Shown in pieces: positions 46,790 to 58,880 of a DNA stretch of 64,000 bases (positions are counted from its first letter, which is position 1; each line of letters begins with the position of its first letter). The position numbers and the translations under genes are program-made. Source of the DNA: Megamerina dolium (lineage: Eukaryota; Arthropoda; Insecta; Diptera; Megamerinidae); the NCBI GenBank assembly GCA_963854835.1, contig OY978526.1, positions 76,914,418 to 76,978,417 of the forward strand. Direction: 5' to 3'. The notes under the pieces are model-generated. The model was not told the DNA's origin and did no database searches. It saw only the letters and a program-made list of their open reading frames with translations.

Positions 46790-47190
46790 CTCATTTCTTC
46801 ACTGGACAATGAATTGCTTGTCTACTGGGATGAGAAGCACAATAAAAAAATTATTATTAATTGACAGCTGGATTATTGATTTAATAAGGGTGTGTTCAGC
46901 GCAGTGAAAGGTGAAGTTCCGTATGAAAACCCGTTATATCAGTTTGAATGAAACCGGTTTTTGATTATATTCTTTCTATTCTTATTATTTAGAAAATGTA
47001 TCAATTTTTTCAATATAATTTTATAGAAGAAATCATTAAATTTTTCTAGTTTATGTGTATACATACATGTTAAAGAAATATGTAAATGTAAAATGCAAAA
47101 TAATAATGAACAGGAAGGGTTTTCTAAAGTCGCATTTATAAAGAGGTCATGTTGCGTCATTGTGATATTTATTTAAACCGGTCAGAGTCG
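46790..47190. other. AT-rich sequence without recognised features
   Basis: Nothing supported. Confidence 0.3.
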
Positions 47191-47243
47191 GTCGATTGGT
47201 CGAAACTTGCTTTCAAAACGTGTTAATATGTAAATTTCTTTTG

Positions 47244-47278
<35 letters not shown>

Positions 47279-49200
47279 TTTCTTTCTTTGTTTACTTTGT
47301 ACTATTGTTCATTATTCAATTAATGAATACATGAATGACTCACAACACGATCATCTTTATGAATTTTATATGAGTATATAAAATTTGTGCTTGCCAGAGC
47401 ATATATACAGGTTTTTATGAATTTTAAAGAATTGATTACCCAATTCCCTACTGGCTACATTTTACACCATAAGTAATACACACATGTACAATAAATAATG
47501 TAAAAATAACGAACGCATCGACAAACAAACGCCCTCATTCATTCATAGCGAAAGGAAGAGAGAGAGTCGAAAAGAGCGCGCGAAACAGAGTGTGAGTGCG
47601 AGCGTAAAAACCACTTGAACCACATGTGTTTGTACGTGCGTGCGTGTGTGTGTGTGTGTATGCATGTCATGCCTTCTGTCTCTGTTGTGTCACCTTCCAC
47701 TTGTCGGTTTCATGTTTCTTTTTTAATACTGTGGTGGAATTTGCTTTGGTTTTCGTTCGGTTTCGGTTCATTCGACTGCTGCTGCTGTGCTGCTGTTGTG
47801 CTGCTGTTGTGCTGCTGCTGCTGCCGTTCGCTTGTATGTCATTCCGGGTGCGATGGTCATGGTCGTTGTAGGGGTGGTTTGATTGGGTGCGTGTATATGT
47901 GTGTGTGTGTGTAATGTAAGGTGAGATGAAATGAGATAAGAAGGTGTATTGCTTATTGTCTATTGACTGTTGCGAACACATACTTACTTACTTATTTAGT
48001 TATTTGTTAGTTATATGGATGGCTGACTGAATGAGGTTGCTTGCTGTGCACATGCACACATCGTCGTTGTCAGCAAAATGTTAATCTTCAATCAATCATC
48101 TAAAGATTACCTCCTAGCTTGTCGCAATCGTAGCCGTCGCCTTTGTCGTCTTAGTCGTCGCCATATCGTCATCGTCATCATCATCATCGCCGTCATCTTT
48201 GTCATACTCGTTGTCATTTCTAAGTGTATTTTTTATTATTTGCTCATTTCTTTTTCCCTCTCCTGCTGCTATGCTGCTTCTGCTGCCACACCAGTGTCGC
48301 TGCTTCCTGCTTTGCAACAACCCCTTGTACTTGTATGTTTGTTTGTAGCACCTGTTGTTGTTGTTATTGTTGTTATTGTTGTTGTTGTTGTGCTCTACAT
48401 ACATATACTTCACTTAATCGTAAATTTGATATATTGTATGTACGAGTATGTGCATATGTTCTCTCTTCCTTCTCGTCGTCGTCGTCGTCGTTATCCTTGC
48501 TGTTGCTGTTATTATAGATAGATCAGGTAAACACATACTCTTTTCGCAATTCAAGTACCAGTATGTATGAGTATGAGAATGTGTATTTGTTCATTTTTCT
48601 TATTGATTTCACGCTTGTACTTGATACTTGTTGTTGTAGTAGTAAAGTATGTGCCACTGTCGCATCCTTGTTCAAGTGGGAATAAGTATAAATACATATA
48701 CCCATGTGTACATATGTATGTACGATATACATACATACATATACCACCTTACATATATATTTTTATGTTTTATTTAACTTGAAAATTGTATTTTTATGAT
48801 GATTTTTGATTTAAAATCAAGCATCCGTGTTGGTGTTGTTGTTGTTGTTGTTGTTTTTGTTGTTGTTGTTGTGAAGCTGACTACACATATCTTCTTCATA
48901 CTTTAACCTATGCAAAAATTTAATTTAACTTTTCTTAATAAATTGTATTTTGTACGAAACTGAATGTATGTGAATAATACGGGCGATGGATGGGAAGAGA
49001 TGAGGAGGGCGAGCGAGGCAGAGATGTTGACAATTTATTGCATGAATATTTGTTGTTGTTGTTGTTTTATATTTTTCCATCCAAAGGAATATTAAATAAA
49101 ATGTAGTAAATAAAATTTTGTGATTTTCGAATTATGATGGAAATTGTTGTTGTTATCAAGACTATGTGTGGTGTATAAATCTAATTGGTTGTAATTATGA
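47191..49200. repeat. Microsatellite cluster
   Basis: (CT)n 47243-47283, (GT)n 47645-47659, CTGCTGTGCTGCTGTTG 47777-47823, GTC/ATC runs 48125-48205, GTTGTTATTG 48353-48391, (CGT)n 48473-48491, TACATA 48726-48745, (GTT)n 48832-48872 and 49051-49066. Long open frames here are run translations. Confidence 0.9.
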
Positions 49201-49399
49201 TTGACGTGAGACGAGAGATATTTATTTCCATCCAATTTGAGTAAGAGAAATTCAATGGCAATCTTGTGACTTGTTGTTTGGTTTGGCCAATAGCTATTTT
49301 ATAAACAATTTTCTATCAAATTTTTGCTTAGAATATGATTTGATTTAGTATTTTTGATGAATGTTTAGCATTTTTTTTATTTTGTATTTATTTGGAATC

Positions 49400-50229
49400 A
49401 TATTTTTTACCAATTTGGTACTTTACATAAAATTTAAAGCGCTTCTGTTGCAAACAGACGTGGTATTCATACGAAATAGCCAGTTTTTGAAATGAAAACT
49501 GAAAAATTTGTATGAAAGCTACCATTATTTTTCAATGCAGCATTTTGAAACTTTACTAAGCATATTTTTTAGCCAAATTACGATTCTACACAAAATTTAA
49601 AGTCATTCTATTTACAAACAGACTGGGTGCTCATACAAAATTGTCACTTTTTAAAACAAAAATCGTGTAATTTGTATAAAAGATACCTTGATTTGTCAAT
49701 GTTGCATTTGTAATCTTTAGTAATCATATTTTTTAGCCAAATTACGACTCTACACAAAATTTCAAGTCATTCCATTTACAAACAGACTATGTGTTCATAC
49801 AAAATTGTCACTTTTTAAAACAAAAATCGTGTAATTTATATAAAAGATACCTTGATTTGTCAATGTTACATTTGTAATCTTTAGTAATCATAGTTTTTAA
49901 TCAAATTTAGACTCTACACAAAATTGAAAAATATTATGTTAATTTTTTAAACAAAAATTTGAGAATTTGTTTAGAAGCTATCATTATTTTTGTATGCAAC
50001 ATTCTGTAGCTAGAGTTAGCTGATTTTTTAACAAATTTGGTGCTGTACACAAAATTTGAAGAGATTCCATTTACAAACGGACATAGTCCTTATACAAAAT
50101 TGTCACTTTTTGAAATAAAAATCGAGAAATTTGTATAGAAGCAATCATTACTTTTATAGGAAAGTTGAAAGTAAATTCCGTAATTGATATTCCACATAAA
50201 ATTTGAAGTGACTCTATTTACAAATAGAT
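49400..50229 (+). repeat. Satellite family B array, first part
   Basis: CTACACAAAATTT(A/C)AAGTCATTC starts at about 49586, 49750 and 49914 (164 bp spacing), with diverged copies at about 50045 and 50191. Each is followed by TTTACAAACAGAC, a CATACAAAATTGTCACTTTTTAAAAC box and GTATAAAAGATACC. Copies at 49.6-49.9 kb are the most alike. Confidence 0.88.
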
Positions 50230-50338
50230 CACGTGGTCGGACAAGGTCCATTCAATTTTGCAGAATATAGAAATGCTTTGTACGGCAAAAAAACAAAGCA
50301 TTTCCGTATTATTGCTGCTACAACAACAACAAACAGAT
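50220..50338 (+). mobile_element. SINE-2 inserted in the satellite family B array
   Basis: The insert 50230-50328 contains CACGTGGTCGGACAAGGTCCATTCA, hairpin arms at 50264-50281 and 50293-50310 (16 of 18 paired, 11-base loop) and TTGCTGCTACAACAACAAC. It is flanked by ACAAATAGAT (50220-50229) and ACAAACAGAT (50329-50338). Removing it restores the family B sequence TTTACAAACAGATATGG, which confirms the insertion. It is 5'-truncated compared with 34.6 kb. Confidence 0.9.
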
Positions 50339-50780
50339 ATGGAGTTCATACAAAATTGTCATTTTAAAAAACAAAAAAATCCAGAAAATGTATAGAAGCA
50401 AAATCATTAGTTGTCAATGCAGCATTTTGACGAAGTCATTCTGTTTACAAATGAGACATGAAGCTCATACAAATTTATCATTTTTTTTTTTTACGATTTT
50501 CACAAATTTATGGCAAGACAATGTATCGTTTAGAAATTTTGTAAAATTCTATTTTTTCACCAGAATCGTACTCGGCACAAAATGTAAAGTCATTTTGTTT
50601 ATAAATAGTACACAAACAAAATTGACATATTTTTAAACAAAAATCGAAATAGACAATGAACCATTCGGAATCATTTGTATATATAATTTTTTCGCCAGAA
50701 TAGTGTTGCGCACAAAATTTCAAGTTATTTCATTCATAAACAAATGTAGCTCCCTTAATATTTTAAATGAAAATTGTAAA
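50339..50780 (+). repeat. Satellite family B array, continued
   Basis: Diverged units with GTCATTCTGTTTACAAATGAGAC, CTCATACAAATTTATC and CACAAAATGTAAAGTCATTTTG repeat to about 50760. Confidence 0.7.
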
Positions 50781-52010
50781 ATGTGCACAAAAATGGAAGT
50801 CATTCTGAGTCTTGAAACTTTTGGAGAGTTTAACGGAAATTGTTTTTTGTTTCTTTTATTTTTTTTTTTTTTATTTATTTTTTTTTTTTTTCTCTAATAC
50901 GATTCGAGCATTTTCAAATGAATACATCATTTATTGAGACCAACTAATTTCCTTCCGCTCTTCTTCTGCTATTCAATAAAATGCTTATTATTTCCTGGCG
51001 AATGAAATATATTTAAAGTTTAACTAAGGACTGCAGCGAAAAAAATGACACCGTACCAGAAGAATGACCTTTTTTTTTTTGGAACATTTTGCTCTAAAAT
51101 CTTTAATATTGCCTTTAGCTTAAATCCAATCACACAGTATGTGCTTGCCTGTTGTACATTTGGACTCTGGCTCATCCTACACAACAGTAAAATTTCCCAG
51201 AATAAATATTTATTTGACTTGTGTAATGTTATGATAACATTTGGCATGTTTGTTTGACACAGTCTATATTCGATATTATTTTCTGCTATTGCAAACATCC
51301 GGTACGGATAGATGTATGTCAACCATTTTAATCATTCTGTCCCTCTCTCTCTCTCTGTGTCTCAAACTTTCTTTCTATCTGTCTCATTATTTAGCCTTTC
51401 TAACAAAGATGGCTAATCATGTATTGTGACCCTCCCTGCCCCACCTTGTTTTACCCTTTTGGTTTAGCTAGCTTGCTCTGTAAAGATAAGATTCCAAGTA
51501 TCTATCATTTTAGGAATTTCAAGATTGACCTCATCATCATCATTCTTCATTGTGAATTCGAGAAAATAAAAAAAGAATGATAAGTAGTAAGTAAATACGA
51601 CTATATGGAAATAAATGATGAATAGGAACTTTGACCGAGAGCTTTCAACATTATACCGCTCTTATGAATATATATGTATATTTTTTCAATAAACCGTGGA
51701 TAGAGAGAAAGCAAATTGTTTTTCTTCAAAGGGCGTCGTGGGGTTGGGGATGGTTGACTAAGAAACGTGTGACTGCGCTATTATTAATATCTCATAGGTC
51801 TGTCATTTTCATGTGTATGTGTGTGTGTGTGTGTATGTGTGCGGTTGAAAACATGTGGCGCCAGAAGGAACTACGTGGGTTGTATGTTAATTTTCTGTCC
51901 TTGAACACGCTTTGTTGATAATTGTGGCCATTTTATCTCTGATGAAAAAATGCAAAAAGAAAAAAATCGGTTTTCTTAGGGTTTTTTGAGCTCCAAGCGC
52001 GACTATTTTG
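50781..52010. other. Low-complexity and unassigned sequence
   Basis: T-rich run 50845-50892, (CT)n 51343-51356 and (GT)n 51817-51841. No coding frame supported. Confidence 0.5.
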
Positions 52011-52011
52011 C

Positions 52012-52399
52012 TTAGATGATAAAAAATAGAATAAATATGTGGCACTTAAAGCCCGGAAGGGCTCTTTGGCCGAGCTTCTCTTCCATTACTGGTGTGCGTA
52101 TTAAATTTTTTACAGTATTAGAAGAGACCTACTTATTTTAGCCGTTTCCGAACGGCAGAACTCTTGCGTCATCACTTTTTCTGAGCTCTGTCACAGAGTT
52201 CTTTTTTTAGAAGCTTTTCCATGGCAAATTGTAACTGCCGGAAGAATTGCCAATTGCTTGCCGACAGGTGGGTTCCGTTCGAAAGAAAAATCTATTCGAT
52301 ATAAAATTTGTTATGCTTCAGCCGGGGATTGAAGCACGACCTACAGATCAGAAGGCCAACACACTAAACTCTGAGCTACGGCACACCTTTTTAGATGAT
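52012..52399 (-). mobile_element. SINE-1, near full-length, with target-site duplication
   Basis: TTAGATGAT flanks the element at 52012-52020 and 52391-52399. Read on the minus strand it begins GTGTGCCGTAGCTCAGAGTTTAGTG (A-box-like), has TGCTTCAATCCCCGG (B-box-like), the TGCCGACAGG / AATTGGCAATTCTTCCG body, and ends AGCCCTTCCGGGCTTTAAGTGCCACATA. The B box has lost one of its usual bases (GTGCTTCAATCCC for GTGGTTCAATCCC). Confidence 0.93.
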
Positions 52400-52677
52400 T
52401 GTATTATTTCAAATCGCCATAATTTTGCAGCTGCTCTCCACAGCAGAAAAAGAGCAGCAGTAATTTAGCGTACAATATTTTCATCGGAGACCATTTTTTC
52501 CCGTCCGGAAAATTGCACCATTTTTGAAGAGCAATTGACTATTTGAGCGCAAGCAACTGTGCCTGTATAACAATCAGTTGAAGTTAAGTGGATGGTCAAC
52601 TTAATAATTCGCTAGAAAGACTCCTGACCTTTATGAGCTTCTATTTCAGTTTCATTATGCTTCGTAAATATTGACAG

Positions 52678-52900
52678 TAATGGAAGGGATCTTCTTATAT
52701 TAACCCAGTTCTGAGAGTAAGGACTCTTGCGGTTCTGTAATAGAGCTCTTTCGGTGGCTCATTGCATTCTTTACAGGTTGGGCACCATTTGAAAGGGAAA
52801 TATTTCGGTTTTCCAAAGAAAATTTTGTCGGGTTGGCCGAATCGAAAATTGAATCAGCGACTTTATGTTCAAAATTTCGCAATCATCCACTAGATCTTGC
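52678..52900 (-). mobile_element. Strongly diverged SINE-1 fragment
   Basis: GTAATGGAAGGGATCTTCTTATATTAACCCAGTTCTGAGAG...ACTCTTGCGG and AGAGCTCTTTCGG, then CATTTGAAAGGGAAATAT follow the order of the SINE-1 body in reverse. Similarity is only partial. Confidence 0.4.
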
Positions 52901-53069
52901 CAAAATGTCATAAATTATGATGCGATCTGTTTGTACTTAGCCATTTTTTTTTTTATTTAAATCCGCATTGAAGCTATTTCTGAGCCTGAAAAGTAGCTAC
53001 ACGGAAGAAAAATCATCAGAATTGTCAAAAAGGAATGATATTTTTTGCGATTCTAGGCTAGGAATATAA

Positions 53070-53729
53070 CATGCATCCCTCATAAATAGTAATACCGCCC
53101 TCCATTTACGATATACAGACAAATACCTTCACATATATCCACACATATATACGTATATAGTTGCACGTAACATATTGTACCACAACATATACCATATCCA
53201 CATCCATAGCGTCGACGAAAAGGGTCGACCGAAAAGGACACTTTTTGTTTTGTGTTTTTTTTTTTTTTTTGTATTTTTATTTTCCACACTTTGTCAAAGC
53301 CCAAAATAATTTTCTTTCTCCGACTCTTCCGCAATAAATTTCTCTTTACGGCGTCCTGTGAAATTTTTCTTTACCAGTATGTGTGTGTGCGTTTGTATGT
53401 TAGTGAATATTGAATTGAAGTCAAGCCAAATAATATTGTAGTATCATAGTAGGAGTAGTTGTATGTAGTAGTAGTTGTAGTAGTAGGAGATGAATGCTCT
53501 CGAGATTGAGAGTCTACATGGAATTTTTGTGGTTTTTACTTGATTTTACTTGGTATTTTGTATTTGTTATACACTATATAGTATATATGTTGTATGATTT
53601 TGATGAAGAAATAAAATTTGTTCACATCAACACAAGTACCAGCACCTCATGATCATCCTACAAACCCATCCAACCCATCTATCCAACCACCCACCCACCA
53701 TCCATTCCAACAATCTCATATGCATGTAC

Positions 53730-53766
<37 letters not shown>

Positions 53767-54212
53767 ATATTACGTACAATGTGCTCTTATTTGTTGCCAG
53801 CTTTTACCAAAAGAATTTCCTTCAAGCTTTTTGGGATTAATTTCCAATTAAATTGAATGTGCACAGACATATTTTATTTTATTTTCATTCCACTTGAAAT
53901 GATGCTATGAATTGAAATGCGGGGAAATTCAAGTATTGAATATTTGTGTGTGTGTGTGTATTTATTTATATTATCGTATAGTGAATGAGTCAGTCAGAGT
54001 CACAAGTCCTTTTCTCCTTTTCTCTATGTATGTATGTATGTATGTATGTGGCAAGCAAACAAATCGCAAATACGTAAATAAACTTGTGCTTGAAAAATCT
54101 GTAATAAAATGGAAATAAAACCAAAACAAACAAATAATAAAAAGCAAAATGAACAAAAATAAAACTAATTAATCGATTAAATGTTGTGTTACATATAGTT
54201 GTACACACTCTT

Positions 54213-54243
<31 letters not shown>

Positions 54244-54458
54244 GTGATGCACACTCTCATACAGAATTATATAAAATTACTAGTGGCAACGTCATTTTAT
54301 TGCAGCATTATTATTTTGTATGTAGGGTATACCTCTATTCAAGAGCCAGATTTACATTACAGCGACTATTCAATAAAATCAGCCAAGCGTGTATAGCCAC
54401 CATTCAACCCAACCAACTAACTAGTCCATTCGTTGTTGCATGCTGACTGACTGACTGA

Positions 54459-54492
<34 letters not shown>

Positions 54493-54610
54493 CTGAGCAC
54501 TGTTTTATTGCATACGTTTTTGCACTTTGCATTTGATTTTGTTTTGTTTTGTTATTTCGATTCGTTTCGTTTCGTTTCACATTTGGCAAACTGGCTGGCA
54601 CTTGATGTGC
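53070..54610. repeat. Microsatellite cluster
   Basis: T run 53257-53270, TAGTAG-type 53440-53488, (TAC)n 53731-53767, (TATG)n 54024-54047, (CA)n 54218-54242, (CTG)n 54459-54486 and TTTCG repeats 54553-54578. Confidence 0.9.
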
Positions 54611-56400
54611 GTGGGTTGGTTGAGCTTTTTCAAAAAGGTGAATTTTTGATTTAGCAATTAAAATTAATTAATAAATTAGTAGTTATTCCTTACGGCAGCA
54701 ATATTGTCCAAAAAAGATCAAAGCATTGCTCCCAAGTCTGCTGCATAAAATCCCTTGGGCAATCAAATAACAAAAAATTTCTTTTGTTCTTCCTCTAACA
54801 ATGCAAATGAATGAAGCACAAAACCGACTGGGTGTTGTTGTGATTTCAATATGGCATAATTTTGTTGTGCTATTCTTGAAAAAAAAAAATACCAAAATAA
54901 ATACAAAAATTAGAGATGCTAATGATAAGCGTCAAACTGAAACTCAACATAGTATCGAATAAAACAATATGTTTGACTTTGATGAAGGTCAGTTGGAAGA
55001 AGAAGAAGAAGAAGAAGATGTCATCGAAATTTTATTTCTGACAGACCATTATCTTATTAAAATGCACATCCGCAGCTGAAGGTAAAAGGACGAATCGATC
55101 AAGTTTTTTGATCCCTACATAGATAGGCTTTGGCTTCCTAGAATCCATCTTTTTGACAGTCCGCTGTAGGTTGCTTTTGGATAGGTATTAGATTTCAGTT
55201 ATATTTTGTTGATGATCACAAATGTTGGTGTAGATTGTTGGGAAATAGTCGTCGTGATGGATTGATTGATTGTTTTAACATTTTGTGAGCTTAGAAATGT
55301 GGCATAATTTTTGTTGTTCTCTGAGCTCTGTTGATATTTTCAAAAAAAACAGTGGGTTTCAGTTCACCATTGCACCAATTAAGGCACATAATTACTGCTT
55401 GTGCATTAGCCATGACTCATATCATGGGATATTTATTAAGAAGAGCTGTGCAAGAGCTAAGAAATGTACCAGGCTGTTTTTCTAGCAAGTTTTTTTTGGA
55501 CTTGCAGCTTCCCGGAATACTCATTAGACAATGGAATTCTTTTAATGGTGTAGTGCTGAATCAATCTAAGAGTCGGATAAACTCTCTGATCGCATTTTGA
55601 AAATATCCTTCTGAGTCTCGTTCCATTTACTCGGTATTAAGGAGCGAGCCAATATCGGAATAATGTTTGTGGTTATTGAACCTATATTTTAATCGCTAAT
55701 TTCTGGATAGATCCATCGAAGATAAGTCTTGGGTACGATTTATATCTCTCAAAGATAGGGGAAAATGTTCCAATGGGTGCTCGTGGACCCCTTAGAGGAC
55801 TAGAGGAAGGGCGGCGCAAAATTCATATTTTGGTGAAAAAAAATTGTAAATAAACTCCAGTAAAGTTAGGTCGCCAGAATTTTATCGTAGGTCACTCGCA
55901 ATACTGTTATAAGGCAACGAGGCAACAACGCTGAAAAGTAAGTTCTTCGGAACTGGAATTGGCTGAATCTTAAATGAGAAGAAGTCGTCACCAAAAACCA
56001 TCAACTATTTTTGAAGACAACTTCAAAGCAGATGATTTTTTATTCATTTCGATTGCGAAGTAAATTTGCTTAATGTCATTAACAGCTTTCAGTTGGGCCT
56101 TTTTTTTTTTAAATATTGTCAAAAAATGTTTTTGAATAATTAAAACCTTTAGACAGATTACTTGTACTACTTGTACTATATTATACTGGTATGTACTCTG
56201 TATAATATCAGAAAAATACATATTTGCTCTAAAGCTTTGTTTGACCAAAAAAGAAAAAAAAAAAAATGAAAGAGGGAAAAATCGAGGGAGACAAAAAAAA
56301 TATACAAACGGAAAGAACAAAAATAATCGCAAAGACTTTTGCATCAACTCGATACATTCACTGACTAATGTCAAGCAACCAACCAACCAACCAAACTATT
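54611..56400. other. Unassigned sequence
   Basis: Only GAAGAAGAA at 54998-55018 and A/T runs. The plus-strand open frames at 55285-55600 have no recognisable motif. Confidence 0.4.
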
Positions 56401-57110
56401 CAAACGCCCGTCCTCCCATCTTTTTCACCATTCTCACTCAATTTAAATGACCAAGTATCGTATATACATACATCGTAGTAGTTGAATGGTCACAGCTGTG
56501 TATGTGTTGGACATTTAATCCAACATTCCTCACAAACAAATGTCCGAGAACGCGTCCTCGTCCTCGTCGTTGCCGTTGCCGTTGTCGTTGTCGTTGTCGT
56601 ATTCGTCCACGATATCCTCTCGCCGCCATCCATTGATTTATTTATTTATAATACTCGTTCGTCCTATATATCACATGGTGTTCTTGTTTTATGCAAGCCA
56701 TCCAGTCAGCCAGCGAGCCATGAGTACATATGTACCAAACAATATATACGTTTATGGCTACATTGCTAACCATCCAGCCAGCTGGCCAACTTGCCAACTT
56801 GCCAGCTTGCTGCTAGTCAACTAGCCATCCACATCGACATAGTCATCGTCTTTTGTGTACAATTTAATTCTTTTTTAATGCTTTTTTTTTCGTATTTTGT
56901 ATTTCACTTTTTTTTTTTGCATCTCGATTTTCTTTACATTTTTTTTTTCCATGCGGCCCTTTTTTCTCAGTACTATTATTTTTTCTGTGCTGCTTTTATC
57001 ATCATGTTGCGCTGCTTGCTTTCGATGATGACGATGACGACGACAACGCACAGTAATTCTGTTAATTTGCAACGAATTAACATATTTATTATCTATCGAT
57101 GAAGGTCCAG
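56401..57110. repeat. Low-complexity sequence
   Basis: CGTCGTTGCCGTTGTCG 56555-56600, AGCCAGC(G)AGCC and CCAACTTGCC motifs 56700-56830, T runs 56881-56890 and 56910-56920, GATGACGACGAC 57024-57043. Confidence 0.7.
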
Positions 57111-57229
57111 AAATCAAGATTTCATTTCTATAATGTTTAGTAGTCCACAGTTTCATGAAAAGAACCAGAAAGGACCAGTGGGTAGCTGGGTGAATAGATT
57201 CCAAAAATATGTCATCTTCTATGGAGAAC

Positions 57230-57880
57230 TTGGAATAAATATGGTATTTTAAATATTTTGAATATTTTGTTGGAATAATTTTATTCTATTTAATTAAAAT
57301 TTTCGTTAATCAAATAGATTCAATTTTTGATTAATCAAAATCATGATTAGTCGATTAATTTGTCATTTGATTAAGGCAAATTAAACGAATAATAATAATA
57401 ATAATGGCTGCTACAACAACAATAACAACAACAGCAACAACAACAATAATAAAATTATAATTAGAATTTTGATTAATCAGGTTGTGCGAATAAGCTTCTA
57501 TCATATGACCGAAGTAGACCTTCCAAAATTGTAGGGTTTCATTTCCCTAACTTCAAAAATGGTTTTTAATAATCAAACAATAAATTTTGGGTGTAAAAAC
57601 CAAGTGATTAATTTTTGCAATCCTTAAAAAATACTATTTTAAGATTTTTAAGACTCATTCTTAAAGTAGAATATGACTTTTTTGACGCTGGGGGTGATAG
57701 TTATGCGACTCTACTGATGTATGGCTAATTGGGGTTAATCGAATAATGAACAAATCAAATTACTTGTTTGATTAGTCGAATAATTTTCATGGTGATTAAT
57801 TAAAATCGTGCTTAATCGAACAATAAACACAGCCATTCGTAGAGAGGGTATTGTCTAATAAACAAGATAAACATTTTTAT
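57230..57880. other. AT-rich block with ATTAATC motifs and a CAA-tail remnant
   Basis: TTAATCAAAATC / ATTAATCG motifs recur in both orientations (57300-57480, 57730-57835). GGCTGCTACAACAACAATAACAACAACAGC at 57406-57435 has the SINE-2 3' end, but no SINE-2 body precedes it. Confidence 0.4.
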
Positions 57881-57883
57881 ACA

Positions 57884-57985
57884 TTGTTGTTGTTGTTGTA
57901 ACAGCATTTTTCATTGGCAATCCTTGACCTGGAATTATTAGGGTATGTTTCGGGACGAAGACGCGATTACCGTGGGAACACATTG
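57884..57985 (-). mobile_element. Possible second (CAA)n-tailed element
   Basis: GTTGTTGTTGTTGTAACAGCATTTTTCATTGGCAATCCTTGACC... and CGGGACGAAGACGCGATTACCGTGGGAACA. The tail resembles SINE-2; the body does not. A short repeat ACATTGT (57880-57886 and about 57979-57985) could be its target duplication. Confidence 0.45.
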
Positions 57986-57999
57986 TATGTATGTATTTC

Positions 58000-58880
58000 C
58001 ATACGTATTTGGGGTTGCTAAATTCGAATCCGAGCTTAATTTGCCTCCATCAAATCACATTTTGTACCTAACCTCAAAAAAACTTCAAAATATTCATAGA
58101 AATACTTAAAATTATCCCTACAGGGAATAAACAACTCTGTCACATGGCAAAAAAATTGCCCAACGTGCAAGATAAATGTTTGCATACTTTTTGGCGTCGC
58201 TGAATTCCAATCCGGGGTTGTTTTGTACCTCACCTGATAAAAATAATATGAAAGTTGAAACCTTGATAAAAATACCTAGAATTGCTCCTAGAGGGCTCCC
58301 ATTAATTTTTTCCTCAACATTTTTTGAACACACTTATCTACCTATCTACTTTTAAGAGGGGCTTCCCTAGCAAATTTAGACTTTTTTATGTTTCTTCTTC
58401 ATCATCCCCATCGTTTTAAAGGGGTAAACTGCATAATTTTTACTACTCAATTTATCCCTTATCTATGCCTCTTAGAGGTTTGGTTTATTAATTCCGTTTT
58501 TACCGTTTCCAGAGTGCCCGGAGACTGGTAAAATGTATGACATATCTATATCACACGATATTTACTGTCCAAAATTTTGTCTGAACATGCTTACTCCCTA
58601 TCTTTACGCCTTATGGAGGCTTCCCCACAAAATAAACTTGAAGGCTCTTGAAATTCGACAATTTACCCCATTAGTGCCCAGGAATAGTCCCTACAACGGC
58701 GATATGTAAGACCGACCCCCATTAATTCTTCTGTCCCCGTTCCCCCCAAATATACTTAACTCTAACCTTTACCCCTTAGGGGGTTCCCCTATAAAATTGA
58801 TGTATTTAAGAATGGGTTGATTTTCCATAGTGGCGAAACGAATTGTGATTTGTTCGATAAGCAAAAAACCAGAGAAATTT
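58000..58880 (+). repeat. Diverged dispersed/tandem repeats with a 'CCTTARRGGGGYTYCCC' box
   Basis: Boxes near 58345 (TTTTAAGAGGGGCTTCCC), 58467 (CCTCTTAGAGGTTTGG), 58606 (GCCTTATGGAGGCTTCCCC) and 58775 (CCCCTTAGGGGGTTCCCC), usually followed by (A/T)ACAAAAT. Separately, GGGTTGCTAAATTCGAATCCGAG (58011) and GGCGTCGCTGAATTCCAATCCGGG (58190) form a direct repeat ~178 bp apart. Confidence 0.65.

Noticed and set aside
52247..52468. 73-codon frame beginning MPIACRQVGSVRKK, also seen in reverse at 23394-23657
   Set aside because: Both are the SINE-1 sequence translated; repeated occurrence reflects the repeat, not a protein family.
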